Positions 34,775-43,847 are shown, counted from the first letter of the stretch. The stretch is 64,000 nucleotides of DNA from Cristatella mucedo (GCA_009760855.2 WPIO01000171.1:1-64000), one strand, 5' to 3'. The notes: generated by a model not told the origin, from the sequence alone. Program-made: numbers and translations.

Positions 34775-35643
34775 ATGAGTGACTTGGTAAAAATTGCTAG
34801 TTATATATTAAAGAATCTTGAAAGCATTGAGAATACTAGTCAAACAAGTAAAGATGGATACTTTTTCAATATAACTGGAACTACTAATCCAATCAGAGCT
34901 AGGGTTAATACACCAATATTACTAAGAGATAAAAACTTTTTAAGATCTGTTTTAAGAAATTTGCTGCAACTAATTCTATTAGAAATATAAATGAAACTAA
35001 TAATACTTTTGTTTATATAGTTACTGAAGGTTCATAACAAACTGTAACATTAAGGCCTGGAATATATAGTAGTTCAACTGATGATATAAATGTTAGAATT
35101 GCTGATACAATTAATAATTCAATTACACAATCTAGAGCAACAACTGATAAGTTTCAAAGGGGTATTTATACAGCTACTTCAAACTCATGGATTATGTTAC
35201 CTATTGGTTGGACATTCCTTGCAAGTAAATCTACTCTTTCTACTATTCTAGGATTTATTTCTGCTGCTTATACAACACTTTCAACTGCTGACTTTGCAAA
35301 GATGTATCCTGATATTACACCAGTTTTTTGTACACCTAATACTAAAGTTATTTCTGAGAAAGAAGTTTTTACAACTAATATTAATTTTATAGTTGGAAAT
35401 TGCAACATGGTTGCAAGTGGAAATAGTTTTATAAATGAAACAGAATCACAAGTATTAACTATTTTTCCTTATAATGCTTTTCCATGGAGTCTAATGGTTT
35501 ATGAGCCAAAAACTATTGAGTATCATAATGTTGCTAATGATTCTATCTCCGATATAGTAATTACTATTACCGATCAAAACCAAAATCTAATAGATTTTAA
35601 TTCTCAAAATATTACAGTTGCTATAGAAATTCTTGAAGTTTAA
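34775..35643 (+). pseudogene. penton-like minor capsid candidate 1
   Basis: The first frame (MSDLVKIASYILKNLES) passes to a second frame near 34940-34980, which has a TAA at 35035-35037 and is then open to 35643. The order of features (a beta-rich TVTLRPGIYSS block, a central domain, and the end VITITDQNQNLIDFN ... VAIEILEV) parallels the next gene, so the two look like tandem paralogues. Beta-rich proteins with a TDQNGN-type C-terminus are common beside the capsid gene in adintovirus-like elements, where penton or spike roles are proposed. About 290 codons. The penton assignment is inference. Confidence 0.5.
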
Positions 35644-35650
35644 TATAGAA
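35644..35650 (+). promoter_or_regulatory. TATAGAA start motif, penton-like gene 2
   Basis: TATAGAA ends one base before the ATG at 35652 and starts directly after the previous stop codon. Confidence 0.5.
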
Positions 35651-35651
35651 A

Positions 35652-36552
35652 ATGTCAATAAGATTAACTGGAACTAGTAGTTCAGAATCAAAAACATATC
35701 CACCTCTTATGCTGGGATCTGATTCAGGTTATAATAAAATTGGATTACGTAGAGTAGAATTCACTTATACTAATAAAGTAGTATTAAAAATACTTAAAGA
35801 TATAAATGATAAACTTTGGTTTAAGTGGAGTATGACATAGGCCTCACCAGCATACATTACAATTGCTCCTGGTTATTATGATTCAAATAAAATAACTGCT
35901 GCTCTAAATAGAGGACTATCAGAACCTCAAGTAAAAACTATTGTTGCTCCAAATGGGTCAACGACAACATCAACAGTTAGTGCTTTTTATGATACTACTA
36001 AAAGAAATAGCACAGGTATAAAATTTAGTGTTAGTACAGGTGATAGAATACTAATGCAAATAGTTGGTGATTTTGTTGTTCTGCTTGGAAGCAATTCTAA
36101 TGTTGCTGTGAATTCAATTGGTGATACTCTTAGATTTAATTCAAATCAACAAGCAGCATTTGATAGGGCTCTTGTAGGTGGAACACCATATGAAGCAATA
36201 GAAAAAAGCAATGTACTTTGCAGGAATCTTTAAAGCATGGAATAAAATGTTATTACCAGACAATAAAGGAATACGATGGATAAGTGTTGATTGTGATTTA
36301 GTTGATCCTTTTAAGAATTATGTAGAAAGAAGAAAAGGATTCTTAGAGCAATGTGCATCTTTATATATTATAGATATTGATGATATTTGTCCAGGTGAAA
36401 ATGTTGATCTATATATTCCTAATGTATTATATTTACCAACACGTGGTGATATAGATGGAATAAGTAGTTTTAAGATAGGTTTAACAGATCAAAATGGAAA
36501 TCCTATAAGTATTATTAGTGATGTAGTTGCAACAATAGAAATTTCAAAGTAA
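35652..36552 (+). pseudogene. penton-like minor capsid candidate 2
   Basis: Starts MSIRLTGTSSSESKTYPP. Interrupted by a TAG (35838-35840) and by a frame change at the A-run near 36205. The first third carries YITIAPGYYDSNKITAALN, a beta block also hinted at in the preceding gene. The last third (WISVDCDLVDPF ... YLPTRGDIDGISSFKIGLTDQNGN ... VVATIEISK) matches a signature I associate with uncharacterised capsid-neighbour proteins of animal Polinton-like elements. About 300 codons. It lies eight bases after candidate 1 and ten before the next gene, consistent with a late cluster. Confidence 0.55.
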
Positions 36553-36559
36553 TATAGAG
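36553..36559 (+). promoter_or_regulatory. TATAGAG start motif
   Basis: TATAGAG precedes the ATG at 36562 by two bases. Confidence 0.45.
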
Positions 36560-36561
36560 CA

Positions 36562-36924
36562 ATGGGTAGCTATGCAAGAGTTGGTCATCATAAAATACAT
36601 GGAGGTAAATATCCTGGATCTGGAGCAAAATTTGATAATGCTCTTAATATCTTTAATCAAGTTTTAGGTACTACAAGTAAAGCTGTTGATGCAGGATTAA
36701 CGATTGCTGATAAAAGTATTCAAATGCATCAAGCGAGAAAACTTACTGAACTACAAACAAGAAAAGAAAAGATAGATCAAGATTATGCTGTTAACGAAGA
36801 GAGATGGATGATAAACTTGAAGAAGAAAAAAGAAAGAAAGAACTTGAATATGAACTTGAAAGAAAAAGAAAAGATGAAGAATATGACAGAAAAATGAAAG
36901 AGATGGATCTCAAACTAAAATAAG
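36562..36924 (+). pseudogene. basic coiled-coil protein, frameshifted
   Basis: Begins MGSYARVGHHKIHGGKYPGSG, a glycine-rich basic head, then an amphipathic region (NIFNQVLGTTSKAVDAGL). After a frame change near 36805 comes a long charged helix rich in Lys/Glu/Arg (KRKKELEYELERKRKDEEY). The second frame ends at 36924, just before the next ATG. It resembles small core or minor virion proteins near capsid genes; the function is not known. Confidence 0.5.
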
Positions 36925-36926
36925 TT

Positions 36927-37136
36927 ATGCCTGAAACGGTTACTAAGAAAAAATGTAAAAAAAGTAGAAAGGCAAAGGTAGAGGAAGATCCAGAAGTAGA
37001 AGACTATGCAGAGACTTTTAAAGAGAATGATCCTAAAGCTTATAAGGAAATAGAGAAAGTAATTAATGATAAAGCTGTTGTTACTTATGTTAGTCCTATG
37101 ATTGATACGTATGGTGGAAACATAAAGAGAAAATAA
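36927..37136 (+). CDS. small lysine-rich protein before capsid gene
   Basis: An intact 69-residue frame, MPETVTKKKCKKSRKAK, followed by an acidic region and a conserved-looking end (VVTYVSPMIDTYGGNIKRK). It sits between the coiled-coil protein and the major capsid gene. Possibly a DNA-binding core or minor capsid protein; not recognised. Confidence 0.5.
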   Translation: MPETVTKKKCKKSRKAKVEEDPEVEDYAETFKENDPKAYKEIEKVINDKAVVTYVSPMIDTYGGNIKRK

Positions 37137-37178
37137 GGTGCTGGATTATATATTCAAAAATAAAATTTTAGTTTTTCA

Positions 37179-37186
37179 TATAGAGA
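37179..37186 (+). promoter_or_regulatory. TATAGAGA start motif, capsid gene
   Basis: TATAGAGA lies five bases before the ATG at 37192, which supports that start over the earlier in-frame codon at 37138. Confidence 0.5.
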
Positions 37187-37191
37187 AGAAA

Positions 37192-38715
37192 ATGGCAAGT
37201 GCACCTATCTATACTATACTCGAACTTGGAGATCCTGAGTTTCCTGAATATAAATTCAAAGATTATCAATTTAGAGAGTTTTATCAAGTTAATGGAAATG
37301 AGACTTATAATGTTACTAGTAAATTAGTTAGTTTCATAGTTCCTGGCGAACAAAAAACATGTTATGTTCTATCTGATCGTTATCTTTTACTTGAAAGACA
37401 AATACAAGTCCAAACTGCTGCTGGTGGAGCTTTTGCTACTCCTCATAAAAATCTTGCATTCAGTCTTGTTAATGACGCTGGTGCATGGATGCTTAGTAGT
37501 ATGAGAGTTAGACTTGGCACTGAAGAGATTGAAAGCCTCCCACTAAAGGAAGGAGTTGGGAGTGCTTCAACATTAATGGGTCTTCTATGTTATCCGAATG
37601 AATATAACAGAACTGAAGGTCCCGCTACTGGATAGAGAAAAGATGAAGCAAGTGGAATTGACGATTTATCAGGAGGTCTTACTTCTTATGTTAGCCCTAA
37701 TGCTGGTAGAGCTAGGGCTTCAAACACTGGATATGTAGTTAGAAGAGGAATTATGATTAACACTATTGATGAGGTTGGAAATTTCAGTATTGCTTTGCCT
37801 CTAGCAAGAATCTCTGGTTTTTGTGCTGATGTGAATAAAATTCTTTATAATATTCCATTTACACATGAAATGACTCGTGTTGGTGGATTTGATAGAGATA
37901 TTATTTTTACTGGAACAAGTGGAGGTGCAAATGACTAAAATAATGCAGTGGCTACGAGTGGAACTGGTTTTGTTGGTATTGGTAATGGACAAGGTGTCTA
38001 TACTGCTTTCAGAACTGCAATGTCAAAAATGAGACTTGTTGTAGCATGTGTAACACCAAAAGAAAGTATTCAAAGAGCACTTGCAGATATTTGAAGTGAG
38101 AGATCAAAGAAAATTAGGCTAAATTACAGAGTTAGACGATATGGAAACATTACTGTAAATACTTTCAATCAAAATCTTAGATTTATTAAAACCCTATCAG
38201 TTCAAAATACAATTGATAAAGTTAGGTGGTTGATATTTGCTCCTCAAAATGCTGATGAATATGATAGTTACACTGGTAACACTTGTTCTTACAATCATTG
38301 TGATATTAAAAGTGTTTCAGTTCTTGCTAATGGATCTAAACAGTATCCTGCAGTTCCAAGATCTAGTGAACCTAGAAAAGGTAAGCATGCACCAGCCTAT
38401 ATGGATTTCACGACTTTCAGAAAACAATATCTTGGTGTTAATGAGCTTGCTAATCCTACTGGTGTTTCTTTCTCAGAATGGATGTCACTTTATCCTATTC
38501 ACGTTGTTAACTTACAATACAATGATGAGCCTCTTAGAGTTACTTCTAGACTTTATGTAACTGTTGAATTCAATAGTGCTGTGCCTGCTGGAACCACATT
38601 GATAATCCACTATTTGACTATTTGTGAGAATAGTGCTGAACTAACTTCTAATGGCTCAGGTGCTAATTTCACTTGCAGCAAAGGAAATATGGTATATGAA
38701 GGAAAAGATTTTTAA
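37192..38715 (+). pseudogene. major capsid protein, double jelly-roll type
   Basis: The main shell protein of the particle. The frame is continuous over 507 codons, close to the usual Polinton/adintovirus size, with three in-frame stops (TAG 37633-37635, TAA 37936-37938, TGA 38092-38094) and no frameshift. The features I rely on are beta-rich sequence with YKFKDYQFREFYQVNG near the N-terminus, GAWMLSSMRVRLGTEEIESL, the central NFSIALPLARISGFC, and the late TLSVQNTIDKVRWLIFAPQ and SEWMSLYPIHVVNLQYND. These fit hexon-like major capsid proteins of animal adintoviruses. It lies downstream of the penton-like genes and overlaps the start of the nuclease gene by 20 bases. Confidence 0.8.
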
Positions 38716-39535
38716 TAAAATTATAATACTAAAATATGATGCAAAAACGAATTTTATTCAAGGGTCTGATGAATGGAAGAAGGCTATGTCTTTGAATATT
38801 GGTGGGTCAGAAGTCTATTCTGTTTTAGGAAATGATATGGTTTTTGGTAGTCAAACTGATTGTGATATTGAATTAATTGCTAATAGAAAACTAAAAAAAT
38901 ATATTGCTATTTCTCAACCAATGAGATTCCCACAAATGTTATTTGGTAAAGTATTCGAACCAATAGCTGCTAAGTGTTTAGAAATGAAATTAGATGGAAC
39001 TATTGAAAATGCAAATGAATGTTTTACTAGTGATGGGGTCTATAGATATTCCTCAGACGGTATTATAGGTGAAGCTACATTAATTGAGATAAAGTGTTTG
39101 TGGAGTAGAAGTATATTAGAAGATTTTGTACAAAAACAATACCTTGCTCAATGTGTATTAGGACTTCATGCACTAAAATTAAGAAGATGTTTTTAAAGTG
39201 AATTTGAAATATTTGTTCCTAGATTAAATTGTGATGATGTACCTAAAGATTATGTTGCTGCTGGGTCAGCAAGATTAAGGACAGATTATATTTTTTTGAT
39301 ATGCCTATACGATAACCATTATTTATGTATTTACTTTAAGATGAAAAATATTATGATTTTGAATATTTATAGTATAAGTTATTATGGTAGATTCACAAAT
39401 AAAAAGAGTTTTGGCTATGACATTAAATATTATATATTAAAAGTAGAAATACAATATGTTGAAGTAGAGGATCCGTTTAGATTTGCAAGAATAGTTCCAA
39501 TAGTTAAAGAAGTATTAGATAGAAGTAAAATATGA
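38696..39535 (+). pseudogene. YqaJ/lambda-exonuclease-type nuclease, broken
   Basis: A recombination-type 5'-3' exonuclease. Start chosen at 38696 (MKEKIFNKIIILKYDAK), overlapping the capsid end. Motifs: FIQGSDEWKKAMSLNIGGSEV (the GSxEW...R-IGGS block), FGKVFEPIAAKCLE, then SSDGIIG and LIEIKCLW, the D...EIK catalytic pair of the PD-(D/E)XK fold, and QKQYLAQCVLGLH. A TAA at 39194-39196 interrupts, after which the same frame continues to a TGA at 39535. About 280 codons. It probably processes DNA ends for recombination or replication. Confidence 0.75.
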
Positions 39536-39546
39536 ATCAATGAATA

Positions 39547-39554
39547 TATAGAAA
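39547..39554 (+). promoter_or_regulatory. TATAGAAA start motif, fibre-like gene 2
   Basis: TATAGAAA ends directly at the ATG at 39555. Confidence 0.5.
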
Positions 39555-40396
39555 ATGTCAAAGTTTAGAGGAGGATTATGTTTCTAAAGTTAATGGTATT
39601 ATATTATATGATCTTGATGCAAATGGCAATGGAATTATAAATTTATCTGAACCAATTAATGATTCTGATGTAGTTACACAATCTTATGTAGATTCTAAAT
39701 TTGTTGTTAATACAGGAATATCATTGAATCTTGGTAGAAAAACAATTACTAATCTTGCTCCCGGAGTAAATCCCACAGATGCTGTTAATGTTTCACAAAT
39801 AAATAATTATGTTAAAACAACTGGTGATACAATGGATGGGGATTTGAACATGAATAGCTTTGCTATAACATCTAATTATTGGAATTCAGGTAATGGAAAG
39901 CCAGTAGTATTAACAGATGATTTGTTTGTTACATATGGTGGAATGAAGAGGGATGTTTTACTTAAAGCATTTTCTTCAACAACAAATATTGTTTGGGGGG
40001 ATATTCAATAACTAATGTTGCAAATCCTGTTAATCCTCTTTATGTTGCGACTAAATCTTATGTAGATAAAACAGTTAAAAAATTAACAGAAGTACTAGCT
40101 CTATCAATGGATCACAATGCAAAGAACTCAATACTAAATCTATCAACACCTTATTCATGGACAAACAAAACTGCTCCACCTATAATGATATTAAATTGTA
40201 TGGTGGTTGGAGCATCTAATTGTATGTTTCTAAAACCTAATACTGATACAACTGCTGAATCTGGAGATGTAAGAGCTATAAATACTTCTCCAAAAAGTGT
40301 TGATTTAAAGTATTATTTTATTTGACAAGATTACCGACAGAGTCTTATTTCATTGATACAACTAGAAAACTACGAGTCGGTTATGTACCCTCCTGA
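39555..40396 (+). pseudogene. fibre-like protein 2, frameshifted
   Basis: Starts MSKFRGGL, then shifts frame near 39575. The long frame contains NGNGIINLSEPINDSDVV--SYVDSK, then GRKTITNLAPGVNPTDAVN and TGDTMDGDLNMN; after another shift near 40000 come GGYSITNVANPVNPLYVATKSYVDK and a distal domain. These NL-xP-xxxDA--YVD repeats are typical of phage tail fibres. A third shift near 40318 gives a short end to 40396. It probably forms a trimeric spike for host attachment; that is inference from the repeat type. It resembles fibre-like protein 1. Confidence 0.65.
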
Positions 40397-40543
40397 ATAG
40401 TATAAATGATATATTAAAACTATTAACTCTTTTAACTTTGCTGCTTTACGTTTACCTTTAAGAATAGGGAATAGTTTTGATATAGAACAAATAGCTTCAT
40501 GGTCTAAACAATGATGTAATAAAGTAGATCAACATTGTTTTTT

Positions 40544-40804
40544 TCAGTGTTTCTCAACTAATGAATATAATTTAGTTGGTCTCATTTTATAAAATGAGTT
40601 AGTATTTATGTTACAATGAGAACAAATTATAATTGCATCATTGCGCATAAGACTAGAATCAAATTCTGTTTCTTGCATATCTTTCACAACGTATTTCATA
40701 TTTTCTTTTTGGTCTTTTATTTCTTGATAACAGTAAGGATGTTTTCCTTCTAGATAATCAGTTTCATTGAATGTATTTAAACATGTTTCACAAAATATTT
40801 CCAT
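40544..40804 (-). CDS. zinc-ribbon protein 2
   Basis: An intact 86-residue frame starting MEIFCETCLNTFNETDYL. Paired cysteines CETC and CSHC, with a phenylalanine/tyrosine-rich context after the second pair (NTNSFYKMRPTKLYSL), match the layout of zinc ribbon 1, which also starts MEI-C--C. Probably a diverged paralogue. Function unknown. Confidence 0.6.
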   Translation of the reverse strand: MEIFCETCLNTFNETDYLEGKHPYCYQEIKDQKENMKYVVKDMQETEFDSSLMRNDAIIICSHCNINTNSFYKMRPTKLYSLVEKH

Positions 40805-40806
40805 TC

Positions 40807-40814
40807 TCTATAGA
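40807..40814. promoter_or_regulatory. palindromic TCTATAGA, divergent promoter
   Basis: The perfect palindrome TCTATAGA lies between the ATG of the integrase at 40815 and the ATG of zinc ribbon 2 at 40804. It presents TATAGA to both genes, so one 8-bp site could serve both strands. Confidence 0.6.
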
Positions 40815-41691
40815 ATGCCATTTTTAACTCTAAATGAAAGAAAAAAAAGAAGGCAAATTCAATCCTACCTCAGATATAAGTCAAGTATTCAAACCAAGAC
40901 CTAAGAAAATTCCACAAGGTTTCTTTAATATTGTTGAGCCTAATGAAAATCATCAAGCAGATATTCTATACATGCTTAATCATTATGGATGTCAATATGC
41001 ACTTAGTGTTATTGATGTTGCTAGTTGATATAAAGATTCAAGACCTCTTAAAACAAAATCTTCTAAAGAAGTAACAAAAGCAATAATAGATATTTACAAT
41101 AAAGGTCCTTTGAAATGGCCAAAGAAAATGACAGTTGATCCAGGATCAGAGTTTAAAGGTGAGTTTGCTATAGAAATGAAAAAACATTAAACACAAATTA
41201 TTGAAGGTACTAGTAAAAAGAGTGTTGCATTAGTTGAAAGAATGAATAGAACAGTTGCAGAGAGAGCATTTATTTCTCAGTATAAAAAAGAAATATAAAG
41301 TATCAATAAAGGAGAATATACTAGAAACAGGGAATGGATTGATAATTTACCAAAGATTATTGATTATCTAAATAATAGTGTTACGAAAGCAATAGGTGAA
41401 AAACCTCTTAAAGCGATAAAAAAAGAAAAAGTAAAACTAAAGAAACCAAAATATCATAGAAAAGTAGGAGAACAAGAACCGCTATTAGAACTTGGAACAA
41501 CTGTTAGATATTTATTAGAACCGGATGAAGGAGAAGATGAAAAAAGAAGAAGAGCTACAGATCCAATATGGAGTTTAACTAAACATACTATTGTTAGAAT
41601 AATGGTATTGCAAGAATAAGCTGTTAGATTTTGGGTAAATGATGTTTAAAGAAGTTTTGTTAGAGAGGAATTACAAGTTATTAAGCCTTAG
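40815..41691 (+). pseudogene. retrovirus-type integrase, broken
   Basis: Polinton/adintovirus integrase that would insert the viral genome. The ATG at 40815 is preceded by TATAGA but its frame gives way, within the A-rich run 40838-40855, to the frame starting near 40834. The catalytic core shows the Asp of QADILYML, the Asp of TVDPGSEFKG and the Glu of VERMNRTVAER in DDE order. A small C-terminal beta domain follows (LELGTTVRYLLEPDE ... HTIVRI). Stops: TGA 41026, TAA 41188, 41296, 41617 and 41647. The end at 41691 overlaps the convergent two-TM gene by 11 bases. Confidence 0.8.
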
Positions 41692-42082
41692 AAGTGTCTG
41701 GACTTTCCAATGGTTCAATTAATATTTCATCGAATTCTTCTTTAGTTATTTTATCATCGTCTAATGCATCAACAATCTTTAAAACTAAAATATGATTTGC
41801 TTGAAGAGTAGATCTACTCCTTCTATCAATTTGTGATATTGTACTATCTATTGAGATTATCATTGTTGATAGGGCACCTAATACTGTTACTGCGTGAGAA
41901 AGTTCCTCATATTTTTTAGTGTTAGTACTGGTTACTGTAATCGCAAGAGATAGTAAGATACCTAAAAATTGAAAACCATATCTAATACATATTAGTTTTG
42001 TTAAGCAACCTTTAATTCTATCATTGTCTAAAATTATTTGATTATACTTAGCATTAGCGTATTTGTTTCGAAGGTCTGACAT
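41681..42082 (-). CDS. two-transmembrane protein, SLATT-like
   Basis: An intact 133-residue frame, MSDLRNKYANAKYNQIILD. Two membrane spans (GFQFLGILLSLAITVTSTN and AVTVLGALSTMIISIDSTI) are separated by a short polar link, and a charged C-terminal helix follows. The layout resembles SLATT/DUF4231-type 2TM proteins, which occur in bacterial conflict systems and some giant viruses, but the match is by shape only. It is the last viral gene, next to the right border. The upstream region reads GATATAGTAC. Confidence 0.45.
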   Translation of the reverse strand: MSDLRNKYANAKYNQIILDNDRIKGCLTKLICIRYGFQFLGILLSLAITVTSTNTKKYEELSHAVTVLGALSTMIISIDSTISQIDRRSRSTLQANHILVLKIVDALDDDKITKEEFDEILIEPLESPDTSKA

Positions 42083-42440
42083 TGTACTATATCAATAGAA
42101 AATAATTTATTCAATAGGAAAAACCTAAATAGTATGACGTCAAGTACTTAATTTAGACCACAGGGGAATTCCTGATATATCACGTGAGTAGGAGTTATCT
42201 TCCTTTCCAAAATGGCCTCTTGCGATTAAATAGCGTTCGTTTTCGATGATCAGTATTTTGATGACGATCTGTCAGTTGTAGAAGACATTACTGTGAGTGA
42301 TTACTTGCAAATGTTTTTAAAAACGTTAGACGTTATCAATTACTCCATCGATTCGATGTTTAATGAGCTTGACATCTTTAACGGGTCGAGTTGGGTGCGA
42401 CCCATCCAACAGCTCGAAAAGGATGTTGTGGATATGAATG

Positions 42441-43181
42441 TGTAACCAGGTTCCAGGGGTCAGAGGCTAATTCCCTCCAAACCCCGCCACACTCCGGCCA
42501 CGCTGCCGCTCGCCATGCCGCCGAGCTAGGGTAAGACTAGCGGCCGTCAGGTTAAACATCTTTATAACGCATGCGCCAACAACAACGGGGGAACTAAACA
42601 GGTCTACAGGGAGGGTCCTATACACAGTACACTACGGGGGCGCAAGATGACGCAGCAAGCACGAACAAACGTGTTAGTTGGGGTCAGTCGGCTTCTGCAG
42701 TCCTGTCGTTGTATCGACTCCGAATCCAACAGTACGAGCGTACGCCGTCCAAAACCCGGCTGGCTGAGTAATTGCTGGCTAGTCCGAGTCGACAACTACC
42801 ACAGTCATAAGCTTCCACCGAAAGACCCCAACACACAGGGGGGGGGGGGTCACGAACACACTACACGGGGGGGAACGCTGTATAAACAAGTCAACAACGA
42901 GCGAGCTATCCAGCTCCGCTCGGGCCTTGGGTACTAGTTCCCTTGCGTGCGTGGCAGCATCGCCGGAGCACGCCTGCACGAATCCAGGTGCATAACTCGG
43001 CGAGACCGGGAGCCTCCAACACGACGACTTACTTGGCCAACTTCCCGTACCCAAGAGCCCCGGTGACCTCACGTCACCGCATACATCCGGCCGTGCCGTA
43101 GGTCCGACCCCGGCCTAGCCGGTGACCCTAACCCTCACTATAGCCGTCCGGTCCCTGTCAACCGAACCCAGCCTGGGTACA
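42441..43181 (+). mobile_element. complete solo LTR with 4-bp target duplication
   Basis: Starts TGTAACCAGG and ends CTGGGTACA, so TG...CA, 741 bases. It is flanked by AATG at 42437-42440 and 43182-43185. Removing it and one AATG restores a repeat unit like its neighbours, which proves the insertion. Relatives lie at 1-289 and 370-1247 in reverse orientation. Confidence 0.85.
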
Positions 43182-43189
43182 AATGTATA

Positions 43190-43520
43190 CATCTTTAACG
43201 GGTCGAGTTGGGTGCGACCCATCCAACAGCTCGAAAATGATGGTATGAATGTATTCATCTTTAACGGGTCGAGTTGGGTGCGAACCATCCAACAGCCCGG
43301 GGTTGATGTTGTGGATATGAATGTATACATCTCTAACAGGTCGAGTTGGGTGCGAACCATCCAACAGCCCGGGATTGATGGTATTAATGTATACATCTCT
43401 AACGGATCGATTTAGGTGCGAATCATCCAACAGCCCGGGATTGATGGTATTCATGTATACATCTCTAACGGGTTGAGTTGGGTGCGAACCATCCAACAGC
43501 CCGGGATTGATGGTATTAAT
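43190..43520 (+). repeat. 66-bp coding-phase minisatellite
   Basis: Units step by 66, 72, 66 and 66 bases (the TAACGG/CAG points end at 43200, 43266, 43338, 43404 and 43470). A single further unit lies before the LTR at 42369-42440. Confidence 0.9.
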
Positions 43521-43847
43521 TCGTTCTTTATCGTCTATCCTTTAACATTCTCGTTTAGTTCAAGAAGCATTAGTATAAAGGTAAGTAAGGTAAGTATTGC
43601 GGCGTGCAGGGGGTGGGATAGGGGTAGGGGTGGGGGATAGGAGGGAAGGAGTTCGATTGCAATGAGAATAATTTCAAATACATAATTTGAATAAGAGAGA
43701 TACAATAATAAGAGAATAAGATAAGAATAAGAGAACTATTTATATAATATTATTTATATTCATATTTATATATTTAATATATATATTTATATAAGAGAAT
43801 AAGAGAACTATTTTTATTTATTATATAGTCATATCAAACAACTCTTG

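Larger units (their letters stand above)
28387..42110. mobile_element. endogenous adintovirus/Polinton-like virus, partial
   Basis: An AT-rich block with densely packed genes on both strands, clearly unlike its flanks. It carries a major capsid protein, two penton-like proteins, a packaging ATPase, an adenain-like protease, an integrase, a PLA2-domain protein, zinc ribbons, a YqaJ-type nuclease and fibre-like proteins. Known family content (adintoviruses, Mavericks/Polintons) fits this set. No protein-primed DNA polymerase B and no terminal inverted repeats were seen, and the left edge cuts a gene. The right edge is placed where AT-richness and viral frames stop; it is approximate. Confidence 0.85.
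42212..43520 (+). pseudogene. 22-residue-repeat reading frame split by solo LTR
   Basis: From an ATG at 42212 the frame meets a TAA after five codons. It then reads FDDQYFDDDLSVVEDITVSD and SMFNELDIFNGSSWVRPIQQ to 42440. After the LTR the same repeat continues five more times (NVYISNGSSWVRTIQQPGI-type units, 66 or 72 bases, always a multiple of three). One repeat has a TAG near 43413. After 43520 the frame runs on without repeats. It may be a tandem-repeat exon of a cellular gene or simply an in-frame minisatellite; I do not recognise it. Confidence 0.45.

Noticed and set aside
37138-37191. N-terminal extension of the capsid frame
   Set aside because: The extension crosses the TATAGAGA motif; the start at 37192 is better placed.
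28387-42110. Complete Maverick with terminal inverted repeats
   Set aside because: No inverted ends or target duplication are visible, polymerase B is absent and the left edge truncates a gene.
28387-42110. Ciliate-like code as the established explanation for in-frame stops
   Set aside because: Several genes plainly end at TAA or TAG just before the next start motif, and frameshifts are also present, so decay is the simpler reading; kept only as a testable alternative.
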